Source of the DNA: Boesenbergia rotunda
Taxonomy: Eukaryota > Streptophyta > Magnoliopsida > Zingiberales > Zingiberaceae
Assembly: GCA_024364735.1 (NCBI GenBank)
Contig: JAGFNQ010010092.1
Location: 1-64,000, forward strand
Direction of reading: 5' to 3'
DNA: 64,000 bases
The notes below the pieces were generated by a model that worked only from the letters and a program-made list of their open reading frames with translations, did not search any database and was not told where the DNA came from. Of this stretch, positions 11,924 to 23,195 are shown one piece after another. Every line of letters begins with the position of its first letter. The first letter of the stretch is position 1. A program made the translations under genes and the position numbers.

Positions 11924-12399
11924 ATCATACATTTAAAATTTTACAGAAAGTAAACTAATTTACTTAATACCTCGTGTAACTTGTAGAAAGGGACGAGATC
12001 CAACCGTAGCGTCCCTTGGAAGCTCCGCCTCTATTCGCGTCCACGCCGAGTTTTCTTCGGGATGACTTCACAAAGCCACGAGTTTCGTGCCGACAAGAAC
12101 TACTAGATTCTCCAAAGGCATGACAAGAATATCAAGAGAGAGTGATGGAAAACTAACCACCAAACGAAAAACGGAATCAAGATTCTGGGAGGAAGGAAGG
12201 AGTCGTGCCCCGCTTCTTCTTCTTCTTTGGCACCTTCTTGGTGGAGGTGGTTCACGGCAAAGGAGGTGAGGGCAGCCGGCCCTAGAAGAGGGAGAGGGTA
12301 GCCGGCCCTAGAAGAGGGAGAGGGAGAGAAGGAGAGGAAGAGAGGGTAGGCAAGAATCCTTGATCACTTGAATTGATTTCCAAGCCTTGCCTTTGCACC

Positions 12400-12407
12400 T
12401 TTATATA
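12400..12407 (-). promoter_or_regulatory. TATA box of A 3' LTR
   Basis: TATATAAA on the minus strand, conserved at 19973-19980, 30229-30236 and 37615-37622 in the other LTRs of this family. Confidence 0.5.
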
Positions 12408-12419
12408 GTAGCCTCTTTA

Positions 12420-12960
12420 TCGCCAAGTCTCCTTTTTAACGGAATAAATTTTTCATAAGAAATTTATCTTATAAATTTTTCTATGAATTATTCCGTTAAG
12501 CCAAGTTTTTATTATAACTTAATTTATAATAAAAACAACCATGTCTCCCCTTTTATTATGGAATAAATTTTACAAGAAATTTATCTTATAAATTTCTTAT
12601 GAATTATTCCGTTATGCCAAGTTTTTATTATAACTTAATTTATAATAAAAACAACCATGTCTTCCCTTTTATTATGGAATAAATTTTACAAGAAATTTAT
12701 GTTATAAATTTTTCTTATCATGGAAAAATCAATTCATAATTGATTTTATAAAATAAACCAATCCATGATTCATTTTAATTTCCATAAAAAGAATAAATTT
12801 CTATAAATTTCTTTATCATGGTAAATCAATCCATTATTGATTTATAAAATAAAATAAACCAATCTAAGGTTTATTTAAATTTCCATGAAAATAAATCTTT
12901 TTATATGAATTTCTTTATATAAATTTCTTTATATAAATTTCTATATATAAATTTCTTTAT
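12420..12960 (-). repeat. AT-rich imperfect repeats in A LTR
   Basis: Diverged repeats of roughly 117 bp built around GGAATAAATTTTACAAG and CCAAGTTTTTATTATAAC, with many internal inverted repeats of the AATAAATTT/AAATTTATT kind. The same block occurs at 20010-20480 and, changed, at 37660-37940. Confidence 0.6.
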
Positions 12961-14267
12961 CCATAATTTTATAAAACAAACCACGCGCGGTTTATTTTAT
13001 AATTTGAACCAAACAATTTGGTTCTCCCTCTTATTGTGGCCGGCCAAACCAAAGAGGGTGGGGACCCTCTTTGGCCGGCCAAACCAATGCCGTGACCGTA
13101 CGAATTAAACTCATTTAATTCGTCCAATAAGTCTTCAAAAGACTTAGCCATTTTATACTTCCGATGCGTCTCTGAAAAATTCAGATTCGACTTATCTCTT
13201 TTGATCGGAAAATCCAATTTTTAACTTGTTTTAAATCCCTCGGATTACTCGTAGTGCATGTGACTAAATAGGCTTTCGATTTATGTTGGCCGTCTATAAT
13301 TAACCAATTATAGAACGATCATGAGTGGCACCTAGTAGTACATCATGATCCCCAATTAATCGAAAGATCAACGGTTGACCTCAGAATTAATTCTGAAACC
13401 CTTCAGCAGCTCTAATGAATCGTGACTCAATCCCTTCACCATCTTATACCCGCATGGTTCAGGACACGGTCTATGTGTGTCAGTCCCCACTAGGCTGACT
13501 ACGTCACACCTAGCCCAAGTAATGTCTTTCTCATCCAACGGATTCTAATTACTCTCATGTCTTTCAGAGATTCATATTCTGAACATGTCATGCTCTGGCC
13601 AGAGGCTTTGAGTAACAATCCGACAATAGGCCTTGGGTATACATCCCCTCGCAAGGAGTGGTGAATCCTTTGTAGGCTGTTCAAACATCTTCGGGCACTT
13701 CGGCTTATACCCAATCATCCTGGGTCCACACCTCCTTGGAGATGATTGCTTAAGATGTCAAAGTATAAGTCTTCATGACCAAGATGACTTGAACACCGCA
13801 TGTCAAAGGAACATCGTACTTAAGCTGCAGTAAGAACTTCATTGACATATCTATATGTAGATTACCATATGAAGTTTTACAGCTAGTCACTCCAATGAAC
13901 TAGTTCCCTTAACTAGCGTTCATGTTTATCTCCGGACATCCCAATGTCACCTGCCAGTGAGAATCAGCTGATTAGAGAATAACCCATGCTAGTCTCAACA
14001 GAATTGATAGTATCCGTATTTATTAATTCATCGACTAGGGACAATTTCAATACTTCACAATTGCACATGTAGAGATAATCACTAGTTATGAATTCATCAC
14101 AACTTCTCTCATGCTGTGAATTATATTGCGGACATTTAGTAAATGAGTTTAAGATCTCAATCAAATACACGAACATGTATACTCAAATAGTGAATATTCA
14201 TTTATTAAAGTAAATGATTACAATTATAAGGCGATTGCCTTAGGACACTTCTCTCATATTACTAACA

Positions 14268-14282
14268 AACTCCCACTTGGCC
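14268..14282 (-). other. Polypurine tract of A
   Basis: On the minus strand this reads GGCCAAGTGGGAGTT, immediately before the 3' LTR. Confidence 0.65.
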
Positions 14283-14317
14283 TATTGCCAATCGCTACGG
14301 TATCCAATACCACAGGC

Positions 14318-17300
14318 TCAAACATGACCCTCAAACTTGCTTTGAGGCAAGACCTTAGTTAAAGGATCCGCTAAATTCCTTTCAGTGGGAATTTTCTTAA
14401 TTTGTATATCATTCCTACTTATAATCTCTCTGATCAAATGATAGCGGCGAAGCACGTGTTTGGATCGCTGATGAGACCTTTGTTCCTTTGCTTGTGCAAT
14501 AGCTCCATTGTTGTCGCAGTAAACCGGCACTGCTTCATCAATGGCTGGAACCACACGAAGTTCGGAGACAAACTTCTTGATCCAGACTGCTTCCTTTGCT
14601 GCTTCCGAAGCTGCGATATATTCCGCTTCCGTGGTAGAATCCGCTACGGTGTCCTGTTTGGAACTCTTCCAACTTATTGCGCCTCCATTCAAAGTAAATA
14701 CCTATCCAGGCTGTGATTTGGAGTCATCCTTATCTGTCTGGAAACTGGTATCTGTATACCCACGTATTACCATATCTCCTTCTCCATATATTAGGAACAC
14801 ATCCTTAGTTCTTCTTAAGTACTTAAGGATTGTCTTGACAGCCGCCCAATGATCCATTCCTGGATCAGACTGGTATCTGCTCGTGACGCTCAGAGCATAT
14901 GATACATCGGGCCTAGTACATAACATAGCATACATGATAGATCCTATCGCGGATGCATAAGGAATCTTATTCATGCAAATCCTCTCGTCTTCTGTGCGCG
15001 GACACATAGACTTTGAAAGGTTGATCCCATGCCTGATGGGAAGGTAACCTTTCTTGGATTCCGACATGCTAAACCTTTTTAGCACTCGGTCTATATATGT
15101 AGACTGTGAAAGACCAAGCAACCGTTTTGATCTATCTCTATAGATTCTAATCCCAAGGATATAGGTTGCTTCTCCCAGGTCTTTCATGGAGAAAGTTTTG
15201 GACAACCAAATTTTAATCGACTGTAAGACTGATATATCGTTTCCTATAAGTAATATGTCATCGACATATAATACTAGGAATACGACTGCACTCCCACTAA
15301 CCTTCTTGTACACACAAGGTTCGTCAGGATTTTGTGAGAAATCAAACTCTTTGATTGTCTCATCAAAACGGATGTTCCAGCTCCTTGATGCTTGCTTCAA
15401 TCCATATATGGATCGTTGAAGCTTGCATACTTTGGTTTTATCAACCGATGTGAAACCTTCAGGTTGTATCATGTATACATCCTCAAGCAGGTTTCCATTA
15501 AGGAAAGCTGTTTTCACATCCATTTGCCATATCTCATAATCATAATGAGCTGCTATGGCTAGGAGCATCCGAATGGATTTAAGCATAGCTACTGGTGAAT
15601 AGGTTTCCTCATAATCAATTCCTTGTTTCTGACGATATCCTTTTGCCACTAATCTAGCCTTAAAGGTAACAACATTACCTTCCATGTCGGTTTTCTTCTT
15701 GAAAACCCACTTGCACCCTATGGGCTTAATTCCTTCACGTGGGTTAACCAAGTCCCATACTTGATTTTCGTACATGGAATCCATTTCCGACTTCATGGCT
15801 TCAAGTCATTTGTCCCTTTCTGAACTTTTCAGAACATCTTCATAACTGATAGGTTCGTCATCGCTTATGAGTAACATGTCGTTCGATTCACTTATGAAAA
15901 ATCCGTATCTCTCTGGAATATTGCGTGCCCTATCAGACCTTCGAAGAGGTGGTGTTGTTTTAGGTTCAACTGATAGCTCATCATTATGAGTTATTGGTTA
16001 TGGGTCTAGACTAGGTGTCTCTGTAATGTCTATTGGAGTTTCTTAAACTTCATCAAGTTCAATGCCACTCCCACTGTTTTCTTGTAAAAGAAATTCTTTT
16101 TTCAGAAATACAGCATGGCTTGAAACAAACACCTTTTGTTCCAAGGGATGATAGAATTGGTAACCCTTTGTTTCCTAAGGGTATCCAATAAATAGACATT
16201 TATCAGACTTAGCATCCAATTTGTCTGATACAGTCCGCTTCACATAAGCAGGACAACCCCATATCTTAAGGTGAGTTAAGTGAGGTTTCTTACTATTCCA
16301 CGTCTCATATGGAGTAGTAGAGACTACCTCGGTCGCGACTCTGTTTAGCAAGTAAACAGCTGTCTTAAGTGCATAGCCCCAAAAGGATTTTGGAAGAGTT
16401 GCATGATTCATCATAGATCTAACCATGTCCATCAAGGTTCGATTGTGCCACTCAGATACACCATTATGCTGTGGTGTATATAGCGGAGTCCATTGAGACA
16501 ATATCCCATTGTCCCTAAGATAATCTTGAAACTCTTGACTTAAGTATTCACCACCCCGATCGGATCGAAGTATCTTAATACTTTTGCCAAGCTGTTTCTC
16601 TACTTCATTTCTGAACTCTTTGAATTTCTCAAAAGCTTCAGATTTGTGTTTCATCAAGAACACATACCCGAATCGTGAGTGATCATTGATAAAGGTAATG
16701 AAGTAGCTATAGCCTCCTTGTGCAAGAGTTGGCATTGGTCCACATACATCAGTATGTATTAGACCAAGCAATTCTCCCACTGGATTACCTTTTCCGGAAA
16801 AGAGTAATTTGGTCATCTTGTCTTTTAAGCATGATTCGCATGTATCAAATGAACCGGGTTCAAATGATTCCAGAATTCCACATCGGTGTAATTTGGTCAT
16901 GCGTTTCTTACTTACATAGCCAAGACGACAATGCCACGTATAGGAGTCTATTCGATTATCTATTCGAGCATGTTTGTTTCTTACTTCGATATTGAAAATG
17001 TCACCGGATAAATCTAACGTGTAGATACCATTGCACAAAGTTCCGGTCCCATAAAGAACACCATTTAAAGTTATGTAACAACAATTGTTACTAAAAGTTA
17101 AATGATAACCCTTTTCATTCAAGCATGAAATAGATACATTGTTCTTTATTAACGAAGGAACAAAATAACAATTATCCAATTCTAAGACAAGTCCAGTAGG
17201 GAGCTTTAGCAAATATGTTCTGATCGCAATAGCAGCAATCTTTGCTCCATTTCCAACTCGCAAATTCGCTTCTCCTTTGACGAATCTTCTTCTATTCCTT

Positions 17301-17575
17301 AGCCCTTGTATGTCATTACATATATGTGAGTTACACCCAGTATCAAGTACCCAGGTGTACGAGGAAATAGAGTGACATTCAATAACGAAGATGCCTGAAG
17401 AGGATGGGGCATCGGATGCCTTCTTCTTCAAGGACACAAGATAAACCTTGCAGTTTCTTCGCCAGTGGCCCTCCTTGCCACAGTGATGGCAAGTGCCTTT
17501 TGGTGCCTTTTCAATCCTTTTGTCCTTAGTTAACTTATTGGTGTCCAAAATGGAACGCAAATTCAGAGAAGACAT
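14318..17575 (-). pseudogene. Ty1/copia gag-pol of element A, capsid deleted, five stops
   Basis: One minus-strand frame runs from an ATG at 17575 to a stop at 14318. The start resembles the D gag start (MSSLNLRSILDTNKL) but after about 17 codons it jumps to a lysine-rich stretch and the CCHC knuckle CHHCGKEGHWRRNC, so the whole capsid-like part of gag (over 200 codons in D) has been removed in frame. Then come protease (LDTG), integrase (Asp, Asp and Glu positions kept), RT with YVDD, and RNase H. In-frame stops are at 16175, 16043, 15998, 15806 and 14702; no frameshift is needed. The 15806 stop is shared with element B. Confidence 0.92.
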
Positions 17576-19061
17576 GATCGAGTGATTATCCTAGAAATAC
17601 AAATTGAGCTTATGTGAGAAGAATGATAAAGAATGCATCAATATACATTAATTAAATCCTATTTATTTTTCGAATTGAATAACCTTTTTATCAATGCTGG
17701 AGATCGTAGGAACATCTCCAAATAGGTTGATATCCAACCATAGATAAGAACAACCATGGCTGTGGCCATCAAGTTATTCTTAGCTATGAAGGTAGGTAAT
17801 TATACTGATTACATATCACATATATGTAACTATCACTTTATGCTATCAACTAATTGAATGTTTGCATAAATCATTGGGTTGTTAACTCATTAACAAGTAT
17901 GCAACAATATACATAGCACCCAACTGCATCTCTCATTACATCGACCTTGGCTGTGGCACAACAAATCGATGCTCCAAGCTTAAGGCTGACCCATTAATCA
18001 AGAAATAGTTTTAATATGGTTGGAGCTCATTCAACCGATTAGTCAGGCTTGGATGTGTCCAACAACCAAAACTAAGGATTGACCTCTGACTCCAACTATA
18101 TTAATCATAAACTAATTCCATGGTTTGAACATGTTGAGGTTCAAGCCGGGCATGGATGTGTCCATCAACCCAAATGAGAAACAAAACTCCGGTTCTAACC
18201 ATATTAATGGAAGGTGTTGGCCTTAATATTTTGTAAGGGGTTTTGGGTCTCATCCTTTCTTTTCTAAGCACAATCATGACATATAATTATGTCATGTACT
18301 AACGATTTCCTTAATAAAGTATGTATGTGACTTAATTTATCAAGTCTCATTAATTGAATTAGGAACCGGATTTCCTAATTCTAATTTCATATTTTATTCA
18401 ATGAATTGTTTTGGGAAACAATTTCCTAAATTGTCATAATCAATTTCGGAAATAATATGTTTAAGACTTTGATTTCTCTAAATCAAATCTTATTAAATTA
18501 AGAGACAGATTCCCTTAATTCAACCACATATTATTTTCTTGAAAATTTCTTTTAAGAAAACTCTATAGGAAACTATTTTCCTAATTAATTTTGGAGACAA
18601 CAATATGTAAGAGCATCACCTCTTAAATCAAATAAGGAAATTATCGTTTGAGAATCACATCAAAATTTCCAAGATTTGATTACATATTTTATTTATGGAT
18701 TTATTAATTTCAACAAATTATTTTCTTTGGGTGGCTCCCCGAGGCTCAGATACCCAAAAAAAAAAATTTGTTGTAAATCTAATTTGGTCCACTCCCCGAG
18801 GCGTAACTAAATTAAACATGACAATTTTATTCAAAATAGGAAATTAAATTACAACAACTAACTTTAAATTGGACGGCTCCCCGAGGCTCAATCCAAAATA
18901 AAAAATTTTGTTAATAATTTAAAACCAATTCGAATTTAATTGTCAATTAATAATCCATAAATTTGTCTAGACTTTCTTGAAAGAAAGTGCCCAAAATTGC
19001 GAGATTTCATAATAAGTTTTCAGAATAATTGTAAGTTTCTGGTACAAAGAAAACTTACATA

Positions 19062-19140
19062 TTTCCAAAATTGGAAAATTTTCAAAATTGGAAATTTCCA
19101 AAATTGGAAATTTCCAAAATTGGAAAGTTTCCAAAATGGA
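19062..19140. repeat. 16-bp array of TTTCCAAAATTGGAAA
   Basis: About five near-identical units, each a hairpin of TTTCCAA and TTGGAAA arms with AA between. A decayed version is at 36790-36860 in element B, again close to the PBS. Confidence 0.75.
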
Positions 19141-19345
19141 AATTTTTTCACAATTATCATAAAATTTCAGAAACTAGGATATTTCAAAAGTTTGTGAAAT
19201 TTCATGAGGATTTCCAAACTTTGAAATTCCTAAATCTAAAATTTATCATAATTGGAAAGTTTCCATAATTGGAAAATTTTTCAAAATTGAGATCATGACA
19301 AAGTTTTCCGCAAAACAATTATATGATTATGTCGAACACTAACCG

Positions 19346-19357
19346 GCTCTGATACCA
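19346..19357 (-). other. Primer-binding site of A (tRNA-iMet)
   Basis: The minus strand reads TGGTATCAGAGC, complementary to the 3' end of plant initiator tRNA-Met, one base from the LTR. Confidence 0.85.
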
Positions 19358-19358
19358 C

Positions 19359-21543
19359 TGTTGGGACCGGGTGCATGTTGACATGGATACGGGTTCGTAA
19401 TTTTAAATTTAATTACGTGCAGCTGAAGGTTTACATTAATAATTTCTCAAATTATTTTAACCACGTATCTAGCATGCAACCTTATGTTGTGGAGACATGA
19501 TCATACTTTTAAAATTTTGCAGAAAGTAACTAATTTACTTAATACCTCGGTAACTCGTAGAAAGGGATGTGATCCAACCGTAGCGTCCCTTGGAAGCTCC
19601 GCCTCTATTCGCGTCCACGCCGAGTTTTCTTCGGGATGACTTCACAAAGCCACGAGTTTCGTGCCGACAAGAACTACTAGATTCTCCAAAGGCACGACAA
19701 GAATATCAAGAGAGAGAGATGGAAAACTAACCACTAAACGAAAAACGGAATCAAGATTCCGGGAGGAAGGAAGGAGTCGCGCCCGCTTTCTTCTTCTTCT
19801 TTGGCACCTTCTTGGTGGAGGTGGTTCACGGCAAAGGAGGTGAGGGCAGCCGACCCTAGAAGAGGGAGAGGGTAGCCAGCCCTAGAAGAGGGAGAGGGAG
19901 AGAAGGAGAGGAAGAGAGGCTAGGCAAGAATCCTTGATCACTTGAATTATTTCCAAGCCTTGCCTTTGCACCTTTATATAGTAGCCTCTTTATCGCCAAG
20001 TCTTCTTTTTAACGGAATAAATTTTTCATAAGAAATTTATCTTATAAATTTTTCTATGAATTATTCCGTTAAGCCAAGTTTTTATTATAACTTAATTTAT
20101 AATAAAAACAACCATGTCTCCCCTTTTATTATGGAATAAATTTTACAAGAAATTTATCTTATAAATTTCTTATGAATTATTCCGTTATGCCAAGTATTTA
20201 TTATAACTTAATTTATAATAAAAATAACCATGTCTCCCCTTTTATTATGGAATAAATTTTACAAGAAATTTATCTTATAAATTTTTCTTATCATGGAAAA
20301 ATTAATTCATAATTGTTTTATAAATAAACCAATCCATGGTCATTTTAATTTCCATAAAAAGAATAAATTTCTATAATTTCTTATCATGGTAAATCAATCC
20401 ATTATTGATTTATAAAATAAATAAACCAACTAAGGTTTATTTTAATTTCATGAATAAATCTCTTTTATAATTTTTTATATAAATTTCTTTATCCATAATT
20501 TTAAAAACCAACCAGCGCGGTTATTTTATAATTTGAACCAAACAATTTGGTTCTCCCTCTTATTGTGGCCGGCCAAACCAAAGAGGGTGGGGACCCTCTT
20601 TGGCCGGCCAAACCAATGTCGTAACCGTACGAATTAAACTCATTTAATTCGTCCAATAAGTCTTCAAAAGACTTAGCCATTTTATGCTTCCGATGCGTCT
20701 CTGAAAAATTCAGATTCGACTTATCTCTTTTGATCAGAAAATCTAATTTTCAACTCGTTTTAAATCCCTCGGATTACTCGTAGTGCGTGTGACTAAATAG
20801 GCTTTCGATTTATGTTGGCCGTCTATAATTAACCAATTATAGAATGATCATGAGTGGCACCTAGTAGTACATCATGATCCCCAATTAATCGAAAGATCAA
20901 CGGTTGACCTCAGAATTAATTCTGAAACCCTTCAGCAGCTCTAATGAATCGTGCCTCATTCCCTTCACCATCTTATACCCACTTGGTTCAGGACACGGTC
21001 TATGTGTGTCAGTCCCCACTAGGCTGACTACGTCACACCTAGCCCAAGTAATGTCTTTCTCGTCCAACGGATTCTAATTACTCTCATGTTTTCAGAGACT
21101 CATACTCTGAACATGTCATGCTCTGGCCAGAGGCTTTGAGTAACAATCCGACGATAGGCCTTGGGTATACATCCCTCGCAAGGAGTGGTGAATCCTTTGT
21201 AGGCTGTTCAAACATCTTCGGGCACTTCGGCTTATACCCAATCCATCCTGGGTCCACACCTCCTTGGAGATGCTTGCTTAAGATGTCAAAGTATAAGTCT
21301 CATGACCAAGATGACTTGAACACCGCAAGTCAAAGGAACATCGCACTTAAGCTGCAGTAAGAACTTCATGACATATCTATATGTAGATTACCATATGAAG
21401 TTTTACAGCTAGTCACTCCAATGAACTAGTTCCCTTAACTAGCATTCATGTTTATCTCCGGACATCCCAATGTCACCAGCCAGTGAGAATCAGCTGATTA
21501 GAGAATAACCCATGCTAGTCTCAACAGAATTGATAGTGTCCGT
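19359..21543 (-). mobile_element. 5' LTR of A, cut by the N
   Basis: Starts TGTTGGGACCGG. It follows the 3' LTR and the B LTR until GATAGTGTCCGT at 21543, then stops at the ambiguous base. By comparison with 37059-39264 about 245 bp of its end are missing. A TATA-like box is at 19973-19980 (minus). Confidence 0.85.
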
Positions 21544-21544
21544 N
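21544..21544. other. Ambiguous base / assembly join
   Basis: A single N where an LTR of element A breaks off and an unrelated Athila-like LTR continues without a target duplication. Confidence 0.9.
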
Positions 21545-23194
21545 ACAGCAAGACTCGTGAGCTGAGATGAGAGATTGAAGCTTGCTTAGTCGAATTCCAT
21601 TGTAATTAGCTTTAGTTTTTTAATTCTGCAATTGTTCTGTTTTGATTGTCGATTCAGCCATCTAGTTTCGATTTCTGACTTTGTTTCTGCCATAATTAAG
21701 TTTTGAATATTCAAGTTAGTTAGCTAATGAGTGTGTTTAGTGAACAAGCAACTCAGTTTCAATTAGTTTTACATATCGGCAATTGCGTATCAATTTTTGC
21801 CCTTGCGTATCCAGTTTTCCAAGCTGCGTAACAGCCCTTTCCCTGTGCGTGCCAAGTATCGTTTCAGATTTTTACAAGTTCATTTGAATTCAGTTGTGTT
21901 CACTTGAATTTCTGCCATTGCAAACCATATTTAGTTTCTGATTTTGTTTCTGCACAGCTATGTCTGCATTCATATTTCTGCATTTCTGCATTCTTGTCCA
22001 TTTCTGAAATTCCTGCACGTTATACAATTCTGAAGTTTCAGCGTATTCCCTGAGTATCAAGCTGATAGAACCTGCCTTTGTATCAAGAAAAGAGTAAACA
22101 TTGATGGGAATCCAGTAAACTTACCTTCAGCAAACTATTGCACTAAATTCTGAGCTTCCAATGGCATTCGGCAGATTTTGAACTCCCCAATCCATTTCTG
22201 TCTCTGATAATTTCTGAACATTACAGCTAGGTTAAATTCCTATTGGTTCGCATCAGTTAATAGAGTTTCAGTTGGTTTTCCAGCCTTGCGTGCCAAGTTC
22301 AACTACTGAATTATTCATTTACTCAAAAAGTCTGCATTTTGTTGTTGTTTATCAATAAATTGCTTCACATCTACTTACCTCACATCAGCTGTTTCCCATC
22401 AACTTAGAGTTCTGCATTCAGCTAAATTCTCGGCACATTAGACTTCCTTGTCTACATATCCAAGTGCCTCATTTCAGCACTTTGTATCAAGTGAAATTTT
22501 CAGTTTTGAGTGGTACCAAGTTGAGCTAAATCTTTAGTGAGTTCTTGCCTTTACTTTAAGTCCCATTCGCATTGAAATTGTTACTGTCATGTACCCTCAC
22601 TCCCTGCATTCGATTTTTGAATTCTGGATTCATTACTGCATTTGACAGTTTGAGAATTGAGGCTGAAAGGGTCCGAATCATTGCTGAATATCCTTTTTTG
22701 TGTTCTGAAACCTTGCATGCTAAATCTGCATTGAGTGTCTTGATATATTTCTGCAGTAGATGTGTTGTCTCATTTATGTATCAACATCTACAGTAATTTG
22801 CTACTGAATTGATCAGTATTCAGCTTGCTAATGCATTGACCTTTTCCAAGGCTAAATTGATCATGTCTAGTGCTTGCACTTAGTACCATTTTGTCACAGA
22901 AATTTGTTTTCTTTGCATATCAGTTTGTTTAGTTGCTGCATTTGATATCATGGTGTTTCATTAGTCTCTCATTGAACCCAAACTCGAGTTTTATTTGAAA
23001 CCCAAAATTATTAACGACACCTAAATACAAGCGCGAATCAAATAAACCTTCAACTAGTCCCTGAGAAAAATACGACCTGTGGCCCCTATATTACATTTTC
23101 ATATTTCTGATTGTAAAAGGGTTTCCAGTTACTCATTCATTTATATTTAAATTTGATGGACCCACATTCGTGACAGTATATTTTGGGCCCGTCA
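21545..23194 (+). mobile_element. Athila-like LTR K, left end missing
   Basis: Plus-strand relative of the solo LTR at 9438-11923 and of 46015-46145. It shares the ending words AATACGACCTGTGGCCCC, CCCACATTCGTGACA and a final GGGCCCGTCA at 23194. Directly after this end the gag of element C resumes at codon ~75, so K was inserted into that gag. About 0.8 kb of its beginning is lost at the N. I see no gene; small frames such as 22572-22796 lie in T-rich LTR DNA. Confidence 0.7.
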
Positions 23195-23195
23195 G

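Larger units (their letters stand above)
9290..14267 (-). mobile_element. 3' LTR of A, split by a solo LTR
   Basis: Starts TGTTGGGACCGG and ends TTACTAACA, the same family as 19359-21543 and 37059-39264. About 2.5 kb without the nested insertion. It has a TATA-like box (12400-12407, minus), AT-rich imperfect repeats (12420-12960), and a long conserved tail (13220-14267). Its short open frames have no recognisable product. Confidence 0.85.
17576..19358 (-). mobile_element. Repeat-rich leader of A
   Basis: AT-rich DNA between PBS and gag. It contains three copies of a GGCTCCCCGAGGC-type motif (18733-18745, 18789-18802, 18875-18887), a hairpin GTAAGTTT/AAACTTAC (19031-19058), and a 16-bp inverted-repeat array (19062-19140). 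No coding capacity is supported; the two small frames over the array are repeat translations. Confidence 0.6.
9290..21543 (-). mobile_element. Copia element A (whole)
   Basis: Minus-strand Ty1/copia element inserted in the 3' LTR of D. It consists of a 3' LTR (9290-14267, holding a solo LTR), polypurine tract, defective gag-pol, repeat-rich leader, PBS and a 5' LTR cut by the N at 21544. Sampled LTR stretches (about 12000-12160 against 19561-19720) differ at only a few positions, so the insertion is fairly young. Confidence 0.85.

Noticed and set aside
18997..19268. Short frames repeating FQNWKF
   Set aside because: Translation of the 16-bp inverted-repeat array; no gene context.
21545..23194. 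Host cDNA-like sequence
   Set aside because: T-rich text with no long frame, and it shares its end with two other Athila-type LTR ends.
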